Source: Sphaerisporangium sp040683095
Lineage (GTDB): Bacteria > Actinomycetota > Actinomycetes > Streptosporangiales > Streptosporangiaceae
Reading direction: 5' to 3'
NCBI RefSeq assembly: GCF_040683095.1
Contig: NZ_JBFBCI010000023.1
Coordinates: 1 to 64,000, forward strand
Length of the DNA: 64,000 nucleotides
Shown here: positions 41,775 through 50,701 of the stretch, in pieces
Layout of the letters: the number at the start of each line of letters is the position of its first letter
Numbering within the stretch: position 1 is the first letter of the stretch
Program-made: the position numbers and the translations under genes
Notes under the pieces: generated by a model
Told to the model about the DNA's origin: nothing
Database searches by the model: none
Seen by the model: only the letters and a program-made list of their open reading frames with translations

Positions 41775-44549
41775 TCAGTGCTCGACCTGGTTGTCGAACT
41801 CCACGACCAGGGGCAGGTCGACGCGCCGGCTGATGTTCAGCTTCCGGTAGGTGCGGGTGAGGTGCTGCTCGACCGTGCTGATCGTGATGTAGAGCCGGGC
41901 CGCGATCTCCCGGTTGGCGTAGCCGGCCGCCGCCAGGGCGGCCACCCGCCGCTCGGCGTCGCTCAGCACGCCGATCAGCTCGCTCGGCAGCGGAGCCGGC
42001 ACGACGCTCGGGTCGTCGGCCCGGCTCAGCGCGCTGATCATCGGCTCCGCCCGGCACTCGCGCGCCGCGGCCTGGGCGCGGCTCGCGATCGTGCGGGCGC
42101 GGCGGTACTCGCCGAGCGCGTCGTACGCCTCGACCAGGTCGAACAGCGCCCTCGCCAGCTCGTACCTGTCACCGGCCATCTGCAGGTACTCGGTCGACTG
42201 CCGGAGCAGCGCCGGGCGGCGCGCGGGCTCGGAGACGGCGGCCTGCAGCCGCAGGGCGATGCCCCTTCCCCTGCGGGCGTCGGCGCCGCAGAGGCCGAGC
42301 TGGGCCTCGATGAGCTCCCTGGCCTCCTCGACGTGCCCCATGCGCAGGCAGGCCTCGCCCGCGTCGGCGCGCCACGGGATCAGGCCGGGCGTGTCGAGGT
42401 TCCAGGTGACCATCAGCTCGCCGCAGCGCTGGAAGTCGCGCAGCGCCAGCGCGAAGTACTCGTTGGCCATGCTGTAGCGCCCGCGGGCGTACAGGTAGTG
42501 CAGGCCGTACCGGGTCTGGAACATGGTCTCGGGCACCGGCCGGTCCAGGTATTCGCGCACGGCGTCGTACTTGCCCATCGCCGTCAGCGCGATGATGAGG
42601 CTGCTCAGCGGCCCACCGATGGCGACGCCCCAGCTGCTCATCGGGATGGTGTCGAGCGCGATGTGGGCGTGGTGGGCGGCGGCGGGCATGTCGCCCTGCC
42701 GGAACGCGATCTCGGCGCGGATCGCCGCGAGCCTGGCCTGCCTGCTGGGGGCCTGCCTGGACATCGCCTCGGCGCTGAACTTGTCGCACCATGGGACCGC
42801 GCAGTCGAAGCGGCCCGCGTAGGTGAGGGCGAGCAGGGCGTTCTCCACGGTGTCCATCGACATCTCGTCGAGATGGGAGTCTTCCAGGATGCGTTCCACG
42901 GCGTTCAGGCTCTCCTCCCACGGGCCGCAGGTGAGGACCTCGGCCAGGGCGAGCGTGGCCTCCACCCGCCGGTTGACGGCCACGGACACCATGCCCGCCA
43001 GAGCGCGCTGGCCGGTCGGGCGTGGCACGCCGGTCAGCAGGGGCGGGTAGGTGACGCGCAGCCAGAGCTGGGCGACGACGATCTCGGCCAGCGTCTCGTG
43101 GTCGACGCCCTCGGTCTCGTCGCTGAGCTGCTCCAGCACGTCGCGGGCGTCGTCGAACCGGCCGTGCCACAGCAGGGCGCGCGCCAGGACGATGATGTCC
43201 CCGCCGCGCAGGCTGCCCCGGTTCACCGCCTCGGCGAGCTCGGCCAGGTGCTCTGCGGGCGCGGCGGGGTTGATGCGCCATTCCGCCCTTACGAGCATCG
43301 TCATGATCTTCAAGCGGTGGGGCTCGTCGGTGCACTCGCGCCAGGCCAGCCGCAGGTAGGCGACCGCGGACTCGACCTGGCCGCCGCGCAACGCGTTCAT
43401 GGCCGCCTCCTCCAGGGTGGGCAGCACCCAGGGGGCCTCCAGCTTGGAGGCCTGCAGAAGGTGGTCGGCGACCACGCAGGGCGTCATGCCCGCGTCGTGG
43501 GTGACCTGGGCCGCCTTGCGGTGCAGGTCCATCCGCTCCTGCGGGTCCGTCCCCGCCAGGACGGCGCGGCAGACGGACCGGTGGCGGAACTCGCGGCCGA
43601 CGACCAGTCCGGCGGCGCCGAGCGAGAGCAGCTCCCTGCTGATGTCGATCGGCGAGATGTCGAGCAGCCGGTCGAGCCCGTCGCTCTCGCCGAGCACTGC
43701 CAGCCCGCGCGCCACCCGCATGGTCTGCGAGTGGCCGCGCCGCAGGCACGACAGCACGGCCTGGCCGAACCGGTCGCCGGCGACCGGCTCTGGTGGCGGC
43801 TCGCCCACGGCGCGCAGGTACTCCCTGTAGTCCTCCGCCAGGGCGTCGGCCAGCAAGGGGTTGCCGCCGCTGAGCGCGTACCACTCCTTGGCGAATCGCC
43901 CGGCCGCCTCCGCGCCCAGCCGCTCGGCCATCAGCTCCTCGACGCCCTCGCGCGACAGCGGTGACAGCAGCAGGCGACGGCAGTGAGGTTGCCGCAGCAG
44001 GTCCGTCTCAACGTAGGCGTCGGCGCCCCGCATCCGGTCCGAGTGGGCGAACACGGCCACGATCCTGGCGTTCCTGGCCCGGCGGGCCAGATAGGCCAGG
44101 CAGAGCAGCGAGGTACGGTCGGCGTGGTGCACATCGTCGACGACGATCACCAGCGGGCACCGCTCGGACAGGTCCAGCAGGACCGTGCACAGCGAGTGGA
44201 CGACCTGCGCGTCGATGAGGTGGTCGGCGTCCGCGCCGGCCACGGTCGCGGCCTGCGTGCCCTCCTCGAGCAGCGCCATCGCCCGTTCCCTGTCGGCCTC
44301 CACGAGCGGCGCGTCCTGGATGAGCTGACGCAGCACGCCCAGCGGCAGGTCCCGCTCCATGACCGAGGCGGTCGCCGAGACGGCCAGCGCGCCCAGCTCG
44401 ATGGCCTGCTCGGCCAGGAAACGCAGCAGCGTGCTCTTGCCCGTCGCGACAGCCCCGCTGACCAGGGCGATCCTGCCCCTGCTCAGCACCGCGTTGGCGA
44501 GGAGCGACTCCAGAGCAGCCAGCTCCTCCTGTCGTTCGATCAGATCCAT
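41775..44549 (-). CDS. LAL-type LuxR-family regulator (ATPase plus HTH)
   Basis: The protein has 924 residues. Walker A (SGAVATGKST) sits at residues 31-40, Walker B is near LVIVVDDVHHAD (about 132-143), and a long helical TPR-like middle follows. The C-terminal LuxR HTH reads LSDAERRVAALAAAGYANRE and then IAARLYITISTVEQHLTRTYRKLN. LAL proteins are pathway-specific activators in many actinomycete clusters (PikD-like). The ATG is at 44549. Which cluster it serves is unclear; the natural-product block and the peptide locus are both near. Confidence 0.92.
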   Translation of the reverse strand: MDLIERQEELAALESLLANAVLSRGRIALVSGAVATGKSTLLRFLAEQAIELGALAVSATASVMERDLPLGVLRQLIQDAPLVEADRERAMALLEEGTQAATVAGADADHLIDAQVVHSLCTVLLDLSERCPLVIVVDDVHHADRTSLLCLAYLARRARNARIVAVFAHSDRMRGADAYVETDLLRQPHCRRLLLSPLSREGVEELMAERLGAEAAGRFAKEWYALSGGNPLLADALAEDYREYLRAVGEPPPEPVAGDRFGQAVLSCLRRGHSQTMRVARGLAVLGESDGLDRLLDISPIDISRELLSLGAAGLVVGREFRHRSVCRAVLAGTDPQERMDLHRKAAQVTHDAGMTPCVVADHLLQASKLEAPWVLPTLEEAAMNALRGGQVESAVAYLRLAWRECTDEPHRLKIMTMLVRAEWRINPAAPAEHLAELAEAVNRGSLRGGDIIVLARALLWHGRFDDARDVLEQLSDETEGVDHETLAEIVVAQLWLRVTYPPLLTGVPRPTGQRALAGMVSVAVNRRVEATLALAEVLTCGPWEESLNAVERILEDSHLDEMSMDTVENALLALTYAGRFDCAVPWCDKFSAEAMSRQAPSRQARLAAIRAEIAFRQGDMPAAAHHAHIALDTIPMSSWGVAIGGPLSSLIIALTAMGKYDAVREYLDRPVPETMFQTRYGLHYLYARGRYSMANEYFALALRDFQRCGELMVTWNLDTPGLIPWRADAGEACLRMGHVEEARELIEAQLGLCGADARRGRGIALRLQAAVSEPARRPALLRQSTEYLQMAGDRYELARALFDLVEAYDALGEYRRARTIASRAQAAARECRAEPMISALSRADDPSVVPAPLPSELIGVLSDAERRVAALAAAGYANREIAARLYITISTVEQHLTRTYRKLNISRRVDLPLVVEFDNQVEH

Positions 44550-44775
44550 GGCCGCCTCCTCTCGCGCTGCCGCCGCTGTCAGATCGGCAGGACCCGGCCC
44601 GACGGTGTCCGAAGGTCGGGCCGGTACCGGAAACCGCCGCCGCGGACGCGCGGCTTCGGCTTCCTCACCTGCGCCTCATGATTCTCACCGCGGGTATCAG
44701 TCCGTCGTCGGCTTGCTTGGAACGTTAGTCCGGGAGACCATCGCTTCCTTATCGTCCGGCTATCATCCGCCGCGT

Positions 44776-45864
44776 TCAGGCGGGAACCTGCCGCTGACGT
44801 CGGCATTCGGCGTCGGCAGGCGGGCGCACGCGGGCAGGCTGGGGCGCCGGCCACGCCCTGGCGCCGGAGAACGCGGTGTACACCACGTCTCCGCCGTACG
44901 GGTGGCGCGGCGGCACCGGGAGGCCGGTGCAGCTCTCGACGATCCGGCGGACCCGGTCCAGGTCGGAGAAGTCGATGCCCGGGTCGACGCCCTGCGTGTA
45001 GAGGTTCATCCCGAGCGTGACCAGGCACACGTTGCCGGCCCGCTCCCCGTTGCCGAACAGGCAGCCCTCGATCCGCTCGGCCCCGGCCAGCAGGGCCAGC
45101 TCCGCCGACGCCACTCCGGTGCCGCGGTCGTTGTGCGGGTGCACCGACAGGCAGATGTGCTCGCGCCTGGACAGGTTGCGGTGCATCCACTCGATCTGGT
45201 CGGCGAAGACGTTCGGCGTCGAGCGCTCCACCGTCGTGGGGAAGTTGAGGATGATCGGCCGGTCCGGTCCCGGCTCCCACACGTCCATGACCGCCTCGCA
45301 GACTTCCAGCGAGAAGTCCGGCTCGGTGTCGTTGAAGTGCTCGGGGGAATACTGGAAGGCCAGGTCACAGCCGGGGATGAGTTTGTCCGCGTACGCTATG
45401 ACCGTGCGGGCCCCGTGGACGGCGAGCTCCCGGCACTGCTCGCGGTCCATCCTGAACACCAGCCGCCGGATCGCCGGCGAGGTGGCGTTGTAGAGGTGCA
45501 GGGTCGCCGTGGCCGCTCCGCGCAGGCTCTCCATGGTGCGCTCGACCAGCTCGTCGCGCGCCGGCACGAACGCCGTGATGCGCACGCCGTCGGGGATGCG
45601 GTCTTCCTCGATGAGGAGGCGGACGAAGTCGTAGTCGTCCTGGCTGGCCGACGGGAAACCGACCTCGATCTCCTTGTAGCCCATGCTGACCAGGAGCTCG
45701 AACATGGCCAGCTTGCGCTCCGGGTCCATCGGCCTGGCCAGCGCCTGGTTGCCGTCGCGCAGGTCGGTCGAGAGCCAGCGCGGCGCGGCGGTGATCGTGG
45801 CCGAGGGCCACGAGCGGTCGTCGAGCGAGAGCGTCGGAAATGCGGCATAGCGATTGATCTTCAT
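44776..45864 (-). CDS. Truncated 2-isopropylmalate synthase (LeuA-like)
   Basis: The 362 residues cover the catalytic TIM barrel of LeuA: LSTDLRDGNQALARPMDPER near 31-50 with the metal-binding aspartate, GYKEIEVGFPSASQDDYDFV near 62, and HPHNDRGTGVASAELALLAG near 237. The protein matches family members as far as GDVVYTAFSG. The sequence then turns into a low-complexity tail (ARAWPAPQPARVRPP). The linker and leucine-sensing domain, about 200 residues, are missing. LeuA joins acetyl-CoA to 2-ketoisovalerate. The stump may be a pseudogene, or a feedback-free homologue acting on another 2-oxo acid. Confidence 0.8.
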   Translation of the reverse strand: MKINRYAAFPTLSLDDRSWPSATITAAPRWLSTDLRDGNQALARPMDPERKLAMFELLVSMGYKEIEVGFPSASQDDYDFVRLLIEEDRIPDGVRITAFVPARDELVERTMESLRGAATATLHLYNATSPAIRRLVFRMDREQCRELAVHGARTVIAYADKLIPGCDLAFQYSPEHFNDTEPDFSLEVCEAVMDVWEPGPDRPIILNFPTTVERSTPNVFADQIEWMHRNLSRREHICLSVHPHNDRGTGVASAELALLAGAERIEGCLFGNGERAGNVCLVTLGMNLYTQGVDPGIDFSDLDRVRRIVESCTGLPVPPRHPYGGDVVYTAFSGARAWPAPQPARVRPPADAECRRQRQVPA

Positions 45865-45894
45865 GGCGGATCCCTCACTACTCGCGCGCGATAC

Positions 45895-46233
45895 TCAGTT
45901 GAACGACCCGAAATAGGCCGAATAGGAGTGCGGCGAAAGCAGAACCTGAATTTGGTACATAGAGGCTTCGTCGATCATGCGGAACACGACGACGATCTCC
46001 GGATAAGCGGCGCTGAGACCTAGGCCGACGAAGTAGCGATCACTTCCGAACACAATGCGGTACAGGCCGCGGTCGAGCTTGTGCCCGCGCCACTCTTTGA
46101 CGCGTCCCTCGTGATCCGTCACCGCTCGGGCATCGATCACCCACTGGCCATTGTCGGCACGGTCCAGACGCACGTCCACGCTGGCGGCCGGCCGGCCGTA
46201 GACGCTGTCCAACGCCTGCACATCAATGCCCAC
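45895..46233 (-). CDS. Transthyretin/HIU-hydrolase-like protein without catalytic histidines
   Basis: The 112-residue protein follows the 5-hydroxyisourate hydrolase pattern. GIDVQALDSVYGRPAASVDV lies at residues 2-21, TDHEGRVKEW near 39, GLYRIVFGSDRYFVGLGLSA near 56, YPEIVVVFRM near 77 and QVLLSPHSYSAYFGS at the end. In true enzymes the first motif is THVLD and the late one HIPLLLSPYSYSTYRGS. Both histidines are glutamine here and the YRGS end is replaced. It is therefore probably not a hydrolase. A related fold used for binding or as a scaffold is likely. GTG 46233 is preceded by AGGTGG. Confidence 0.7.
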   Translation of the reverse strand: MGIDVQALDSVYGRPAASVDVRLDRADNGQWVIDARAVTDHEGRVKEWRGHKLDRGLYRIVFGSDRYFVGLGLSAAYPEIVVVFRMIDEASMYQIQVLLSPHSYSAYFGSFN

Positions 46234-46686
46234 CTATCGCCACCTGTCCAGAATTCCATCTGCATTCATGGCGATCTCATCCCGACTTCTGAGACCGCTG
46301 TTGCCGGGCCCGCCCCGCCGCAGGGATTGGCCACCCGAGTGACCCGCCGCCTGCTCGCGCCACCCGGGCCCCCTGCCAAGGCTGTCGCGGCCGGCTATCC
46401 CCGCGCCTTCGGCTCACTGTTCCGGCGGCTTCGTCTCGCTATCAACCGGACATCGCAACAGGAAGGGCCGGCCGCAGGCCACGATGCGGTGCACCCTCCG
46501 TGGGCATCGACCCCATAAGACCAAGAGCGCTCCGCCGGTGTAGGCCGAATCGATCAGCTCGTCTTGATGGGCTGGACGACATCCGGCACCACCTGTACGA
46601 CACCTCCAGCCATCGGGCGATGCCGACCTCGCGAGCAGAGCAGGTCTCCGCGAACTTCTCATATACCGCCGACGAGGGCGTCGTCC
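46234..46686. other. Intergenic region with possible transposase scrap
   Basis: Between the transthyretin-like gene and the Nramp gene 453 bases lack a real gene. The minus strand reads DELIDSAYTGGALLVLWGRC near 46520-46560, which recalls the DAGYTSAALLV region of IS transposases. It is short, without a frame on either side, and I give it little weight. A promoter for the transthyretin-like gene must lie near 46240-46300. Confidence 0.35.
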
Positions 46687-47943
46687 TTACGGTGCCAAGG
46701 TCATGATGACCAGCGCTGCGTTGAGGAGGGTGATCACTAGGCTTGCGGAGGTGGCGGCGAGGGTGGTGACCTTTCGGTTCGCCCAGTCGCCCATCACGTC
46801 CGGGCGTCTGGTCAGCAGGACCAGCGGGACCAGGGCGAAGGGGATGCCGAAGGACAGCACCACCTGGCTGAACACGAGCGCCTGGGTGGGTTCCACGCCG
46901 AAGGCGAGGACGGCCAGGGCGGGTACCACGGCAAAGCACCTTCGCACATAAAGCGGAATTCGGCGCCGGAGGAAGCCCTGCATCACCACCTGTCCCGCGT
47001 AGACGCCCACGCTGGAGGAGGCCACCCCCGAGGCGAGCAGCGCGATGGCGAACAGCAGAGCGGTCAGCGAGCCGGCACTCTGCGCGAATTGGGCGTGCGC
47101 ACCGGCGAGCGTCGGCTCGGCGGCCGTTCCGTGCAGCATGGCGGCGGCGACCACCAGCATCGCCACGTTGACCAGTCCGGCCACGCCCATGGCGAGGACG
47201 ATGTCCACCCGCTGGGCGCGGATCAGTGTGCGGCGCGGGAGCCCATGGCTTGGATCGAAGCGCTCCCGGGTGAGAGCCGAGTGCAGGTAGACCGCGTGGG
47301 GCATGACGGTGGCGCCGACCACGCCCGCCGCGAGCAGCATGCTGGCGGCACCGTCGAAACGTGGGACGAGACCGGCTGCCGCATCGCTCAGCGGCACCGT
47401 GACCTGGAGCGTCTGGTAGAGGAATCCGCCCGCCACCACGGCCAGCAGGCCGCTGATCAGCGCCTCGAACCTTCGTTGCCTTGCCGTACGGGCGGCCAGG
47501 ACGAGGAAGGAGGCGACCGCGATGATGGTTCCGCCCTGCAGCATCGACAGGCCGAAGAGCAGGTTCAGTGCGACGGCGCCGCCGATGAACTCCGCCAGGT
47601 CGGTCATGATGACCACGACCTCCGCCTGGAGCCACAGACCCAGCACGACCGGCCGCGGATAGTGGTCACGGCAGAGTTCGGGCAGGCTCCGGCCGGTGGC
47701 GAGGCCCAGCTTGGCCGACAGGTACTGCAGCAGCATGGCGACGGCGTTGGCCACCAGGACGACCCAGAGCAGCAGGAAGCCGAAGCGGGCGCCGCTCTCC
47801 ACGTTGGTGGCGAAGTTCCCCGGATCGACGTAAGCGACGGCGGCCACGAAGGCGGGACCCATCAGGGCGACCATGCGCTGCTTCATGCCGCCGGGCGGAG
47901 GGACGGGGATGGTGTCGGACGAGACTTCGAGCGAGGGCTTCAC
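46687..47943 (-). CDS. mntH: Nramp-family divalent metal ion transporter
   Basis: The 418-residue membrane protein has about eleven transmembrane segments and both metal-binding motifs of the family: VDPGNFATN in helix 1 (near residue 40) and MPHAVYLHSAL in helix 6 (near 213). It couples proton flow to uptake of Mn(II) or Fe(II). It lies directly downstream of the mim operon, 68 bases after groEL and in the same direction, with a hairpin between. Supplying iron for the diiron monooxygenase is an attractive but unproven link. Confidence 0.92.
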   Translation of the reverse strand: MKPSLEVSSDTIPVPPPGGMKQRMVALMGPAFVAAVAYVDPGNFATNVESGARFGFLLLWVVLVANAVAMLLQYLSAKLGLATGRSLPELCRDHYPRPVVLGLWLQAEVVVIMTDLAEFIGGAVALNLLFGLSMLQGGTIIAVASFLVLAARTARQRRFEALISGLLAVVAGGFLYQTLQVTVPLSDAAAGLVPRFDGAASMLLAAGVVGATVMPHAVYLHSALTRERFDPSHGLPRRTLIRAQRVDIVLAMGVAGLVNVAMLVVAAAMLHGTAAEPTLAGAHAQFAQSAGSLTALLFAIALLASGVASSSVGVYAGQVVMQGFLRRRIPLYVRRCFAVVPALAVLAFGVEPTQALVFSQVVLSFGIPFALVPLVLLTRRPDVMGDWANRKVTTLAATSASLVITLLNAALVIMTLAP

Positions 47944-47963
47944 GTCACCGCCTTCAAGGGGAG

Positions 47964-47992
47964 CACGGGGACGGGCCTGACCCGTCCCCGTG
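47964..47992 (-). terminator. Hairpin between groEL and the Nramp gene
   Basis: A perfect 12-bp stem (47964-47975 with 47981-47992, CACGGGGACGGG and its complement) lies 20 bases beyond the GroEL stop. It lacks a T-run, so it may attenuate transcription into the transporter gene without ending it fully. Confidence 0.6.
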
Positions 47993-48011
47993 GGCTGAAC
48001 TCACGCGATAC

Positions 48012-49661
48012 TCACGCGATGTTCGATGGTCTCGGCAGGCCTTCGGCGAGGTCGCCGAATCCCGGAGCGACGATCGCACCCGGATTCCGCATCACCTCCT
48101 CCACGATGAGGGTCTCGGTGGTGAGGATGAGCGCGGCGATCGAGGCCGCGCTCTGCAGGGCGCAGCGTGTGACCTTGAGCGGATCGATGATGCCGCGGGC
48201 GAACATGTCACCGTATTCACCGCGCAGCACGTCGAAGCCCTGCCCGGGCTCCAGTTCTTCGACCTTGCCCACGACGTCGTCCCCGGAGTATCCCCCGTTG
48301 ATGGCGATCCAGCGCAGCGGCTCGGCCAGCGCCATGACGACGATGTCGCGCCCGACGGAGGCGTCGCCCTCGAGGTCGAGTTCGAACAGCTCCGCCCTGG
48401 CCTGCAGAAGCGCGGTGCCGCCGCCGGGGACGACGCCTTCCTCCACCGCGGCCCGCGTGGCCGCCAGAGAATCCTCGACCCGGTGCTGTTTCTCCTTCAG
48501 TTCGACGCCGGTGGCGGCGCCGACCCTGATGACGGCCACGCAGCCGGAGAGCCGGGCGATCCGCTCCTGGAGCTTGTCCACGTCGTGCTCGTTCTGAGCG
48601 CGGGCCAGTTCGGCCTTGAGCTGCTCGATCCGAGCAGTGACGTCCTCGCCGGATCCCGCGCCGCCCACGATCGTCGTGCTCCGCTCGGTGACCGTCACCT
48701 TCGCCGCCCGGCCGAGCTGCTCAAGCCGTACGGTGGCGAGGCCGGTTCCGCGGTCGGCGGTGACGACCTCGCCGTTGACGAGCACGGCGAGGTCGTCGAG
48801 CTGGGCCAGCCGGCGGTGGCCGAAGCCGGGGGCCTTGATGGCCACCGATCTGAAGGTGTCGTGCACGGAGTTGGCCACGAGCATGCCGAGGGCCGGCCCG
48901 TCGACGGTCTCCGCGATGATCACCAATGGGGAGCCGCTGCGCATGACCTGCTCGAGCACCGGCATGAGTTCCTGGACCTTGGAGATCTTCTCGTTGGTCA
49001 GCAGGATGTAGGGGTTCTCGAAGACCGTCTCCATGCGGATCTGGTCGGTGACCATGTACGGCGAGATGTAGCCGTTGTCGAACTCCAGTCCCTCGACGAA
49101 CTCGACGTCCATGCCGAGCGACGGCGAGTCCTCCACGGTCACGACGCCGGCGGGCCCGACGCGGGCGATGGCGTCGGCGATGATCTCACCGATCACGACG
49201 TCGTTGTTGGCCGACAGGGAGGCCACGTGCAGCAGGTCCTCCGGTCTGGTCACCGGGCGTGCCCAATGCCGGAGCACGGCGATCGCCCTGTCGACGGCCT
49301 GCTCGATTCCGGCCTTGAGCTGCATCGGGTTGCCGCCCTTCTCCACCTTGCGCAGCCCTTCGCGCACGATGGCCTGGGCCAGGACGGTGGCGGTGGTGGT
49401 GCCGTCGCCGACGTCGAGGTTGGTCTTGCTCGCCACCTCCTTGACGAGCTGGGCGCCCATGTTCGCGAACGGGTCGCCGAGCTGGATCTCCCTGGCGATG
49501 GTCACGCCGTCGTTGGTTATGGTGGGCGGGCCGGTCAGCTTCTCCAGTACGGCATTGCGGCCCTTCGGGCCGAGCGTCACCTTGACCGCGTCGGCGAGAG
49601 CGTTGACCCCTGTCTCCAGCAGGTGTCGCGCCTCGGTGTCGAATCGCAGTAGCTTCGCCAT
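48012..49661 (-). CDS. groEL: GroEL-type chaperonin of the propane monooxygenase operon
   Basis: The 549-residue chaperonin has the ATP-site motifs VTLGPKGRNAVLEK (near 28), DGTTTATVLAQAI (near 86) and the GGGTALL loop (near 415). It ends in SNIA without the Gly-Met tail of housekeeping GroEL. No groES is next to it. In Mycobacterium smegmatis an equivalent gene (mimG) closes the mim operon and is needed to fold the large monooxygenase subunit. GGAGGA five bases before ATG 49661 supports the start. The 14-base gap to the alcohol dehydrogenase shows it is in the operon. Confidence 0.93.
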   Translation of the reverse strand: MAKLLRFDTEARHLLETGVNALADAVKVTLGPKGRNAVLEKLTGPPTITNDGVTIAREIQLGDPFANMGAQLVKEVASKTNLDVGDGTTTATVLAQAIVREGLRKVEKGGNPMQLKAGIEQAVDRAIAVLRHWARPVTRPEDLLHVASLSANNDVVIGEIIADAIARVGPAGVVTVEDSPSLGMDVEFVEGLEFDNGYISPYMVTDQIRMETVFENPYILLTNEKISKVQELMPVLEQVMRSGSPLVIIAETVDGPALGMLVANSVHDTFRSVAIKAPGFGHRRLAQLDDLAVLVNGEVVTADRGTGLATVRLEQLGRAAKVTVTERSTTIVGGAGSGEDVTARIEQLKAELARAQNEHDVDKLQERIARLSGCVAVIRVGAATGVELKEKQHRVEDSLAATRAAVEEGVVPGGGTALLQARAELFELDLEGDASVGRDIVVMALAEPLRWIAINGGYSGDDVVGKVEELEPGQGFDVLRGEYGDMFARGIIDPLKVTRCALQSAASIAALILTTETLIVEEVMRNPGAIVAPGFGDLAEGLPRPSNIA

Positions 49662-49675
49662 CTCACTCCTCCGGA

Positions 49676-50701
49676 TCAGGGAACGAGGATCGCGCGGCCA
49701 CGGATGCGGCCGTGCTCCAGGTCGTTCAGCGCCTCGCCGAACTCCTCCAGCCGATAGGTGGTGGTGTGCAGCGCGACCTTGCCCTCGGCCGCCAGCGCCA
49801 TGAGCTCGGCCAGGTCGGTGTACGAGCCGACCAGGTTGCCGACGAAGTTGATCTCGGTGGAGATGATGTCGATCGTCGGCACGGACAGCACACCCCCGTA
49901 CCCGATCACCAGGTAGCTGCCCGCCCGCCGGAGCATCGCGACGCCGTCCGCGATCGCGCCGCCTTCGCCGACGAAGTCCAGGACCACCTCGGCGCCCAGG
50001 CCGCCGGTCAGATCCCTGACGGCCTGGACCTGCTCTCCGTCGGCCTGCACCACGTGGTCGGCGCCGAGGCCGGCGGCGAGTTTGAGTGCCTCGGCGGACC
50101 GGTCGACCACGATGATCTGTGCCGGGCTGAGCGCTTTCAGAACCTGGACGCCGATGTGCCCGAGCCCGCCGGCGCCGATGACCACCACCCGCTGTCCCGG
50201 CGACAGCAACCGTGCCGCCTTGCGGGCGGCGTGGTAGGCCGTGAGCCCGGCGTCGGCCAGCGCCGCGACCGCCGCCGGTTCCAGGGACGGTGCCAGTTTG
50301 ACCACCGCCCGGGCATTGGTCTTCAGCAGCTCGGCGAACCCGCCGTCCGTATCGATGCCGGGGAAGGCCGAGGCCGCGCAGTGCACGTCGTCGCCCGCCC
50401 GGCAGGCGGGGCAGAGGCCGCAGGTGATCAGGGGGTGCAGGATGACCGGGTCGCCCACCGCCAGGTTGTCGACGGCGGGCCCGACCGCGTGCACCCATCC
50501 GGCGTTTTCGTGCCCCAGCGTGTACGGCAGGGCGACGCCGGACTTCTCGCGCCACTGCCCCTCGACGATGTGCAGGTCCGTACGGCACAGGCCCGCGCCC
50601 CCGATACGTACGACGACGTCGAGCGGGCCGGTGATCGCCGGTTCCGGCACCTCCTCCACCTGGGGGATTCGGTGGTAACCATGCAGTCTTACGGCCTTCA
50701 A
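49676..50701 (-). CDS. adh: Zinc-dependent alcohol dehydrogenase
   Basis: The medium-chain dehydrogenase has 341 residues. The catalytic zinc ligands lie in GLCRTDLHIVEG (cysteine near 37) and GHENAGWV (near 62). The structural zinc site is CGLCPACRAGDDVHC (near 92-106), and the NAD-binding VVIGAGGLGHIG lies near 172. In propane oxidisers the enzyme at this operon position oxidises the secondary alcohol (2-propanol) to acetone. It overlaps the DUF59 gene by 4 bases. Confidence 0.92.
   Translation of the reverse strand: MKAVRLHGYHRIPQVEEVPEPAITGPLDVVVRIGGAGLCRTDLHIVEGQWREKSGVALPYTLGHENAGWVHAVGPAVDNLAVGDPVILHPLITCGLCPACRAGDDVHCAASAFPGIDTDGGFAELLKTNARAVVKLAPSLEPAAVAALADAGLTAYHAARKAARLLSPGQRVVVIGAGGLGHIGVQVLKALSPAQIIVVDRSAEALKLAAGLGADHVVQADGEQVQAVRDLTGGLGAEVVLDFVGEGGAIADGVAMLRRAGSYLVIGYGGVLSVPTIDIISTEINFVGNLVGSYTDLAELMALAAEGKVALHTTTYRLEEFGEALNDLEHGRIRGRAILVP

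Noticed and set aside
46520..46560. Transposase-like DELIDSAYTGGALLV stretch
   Set aside because: Too short and without flanking homology or inverted repeats to call a mobile element; noted only in the intergenic entry.
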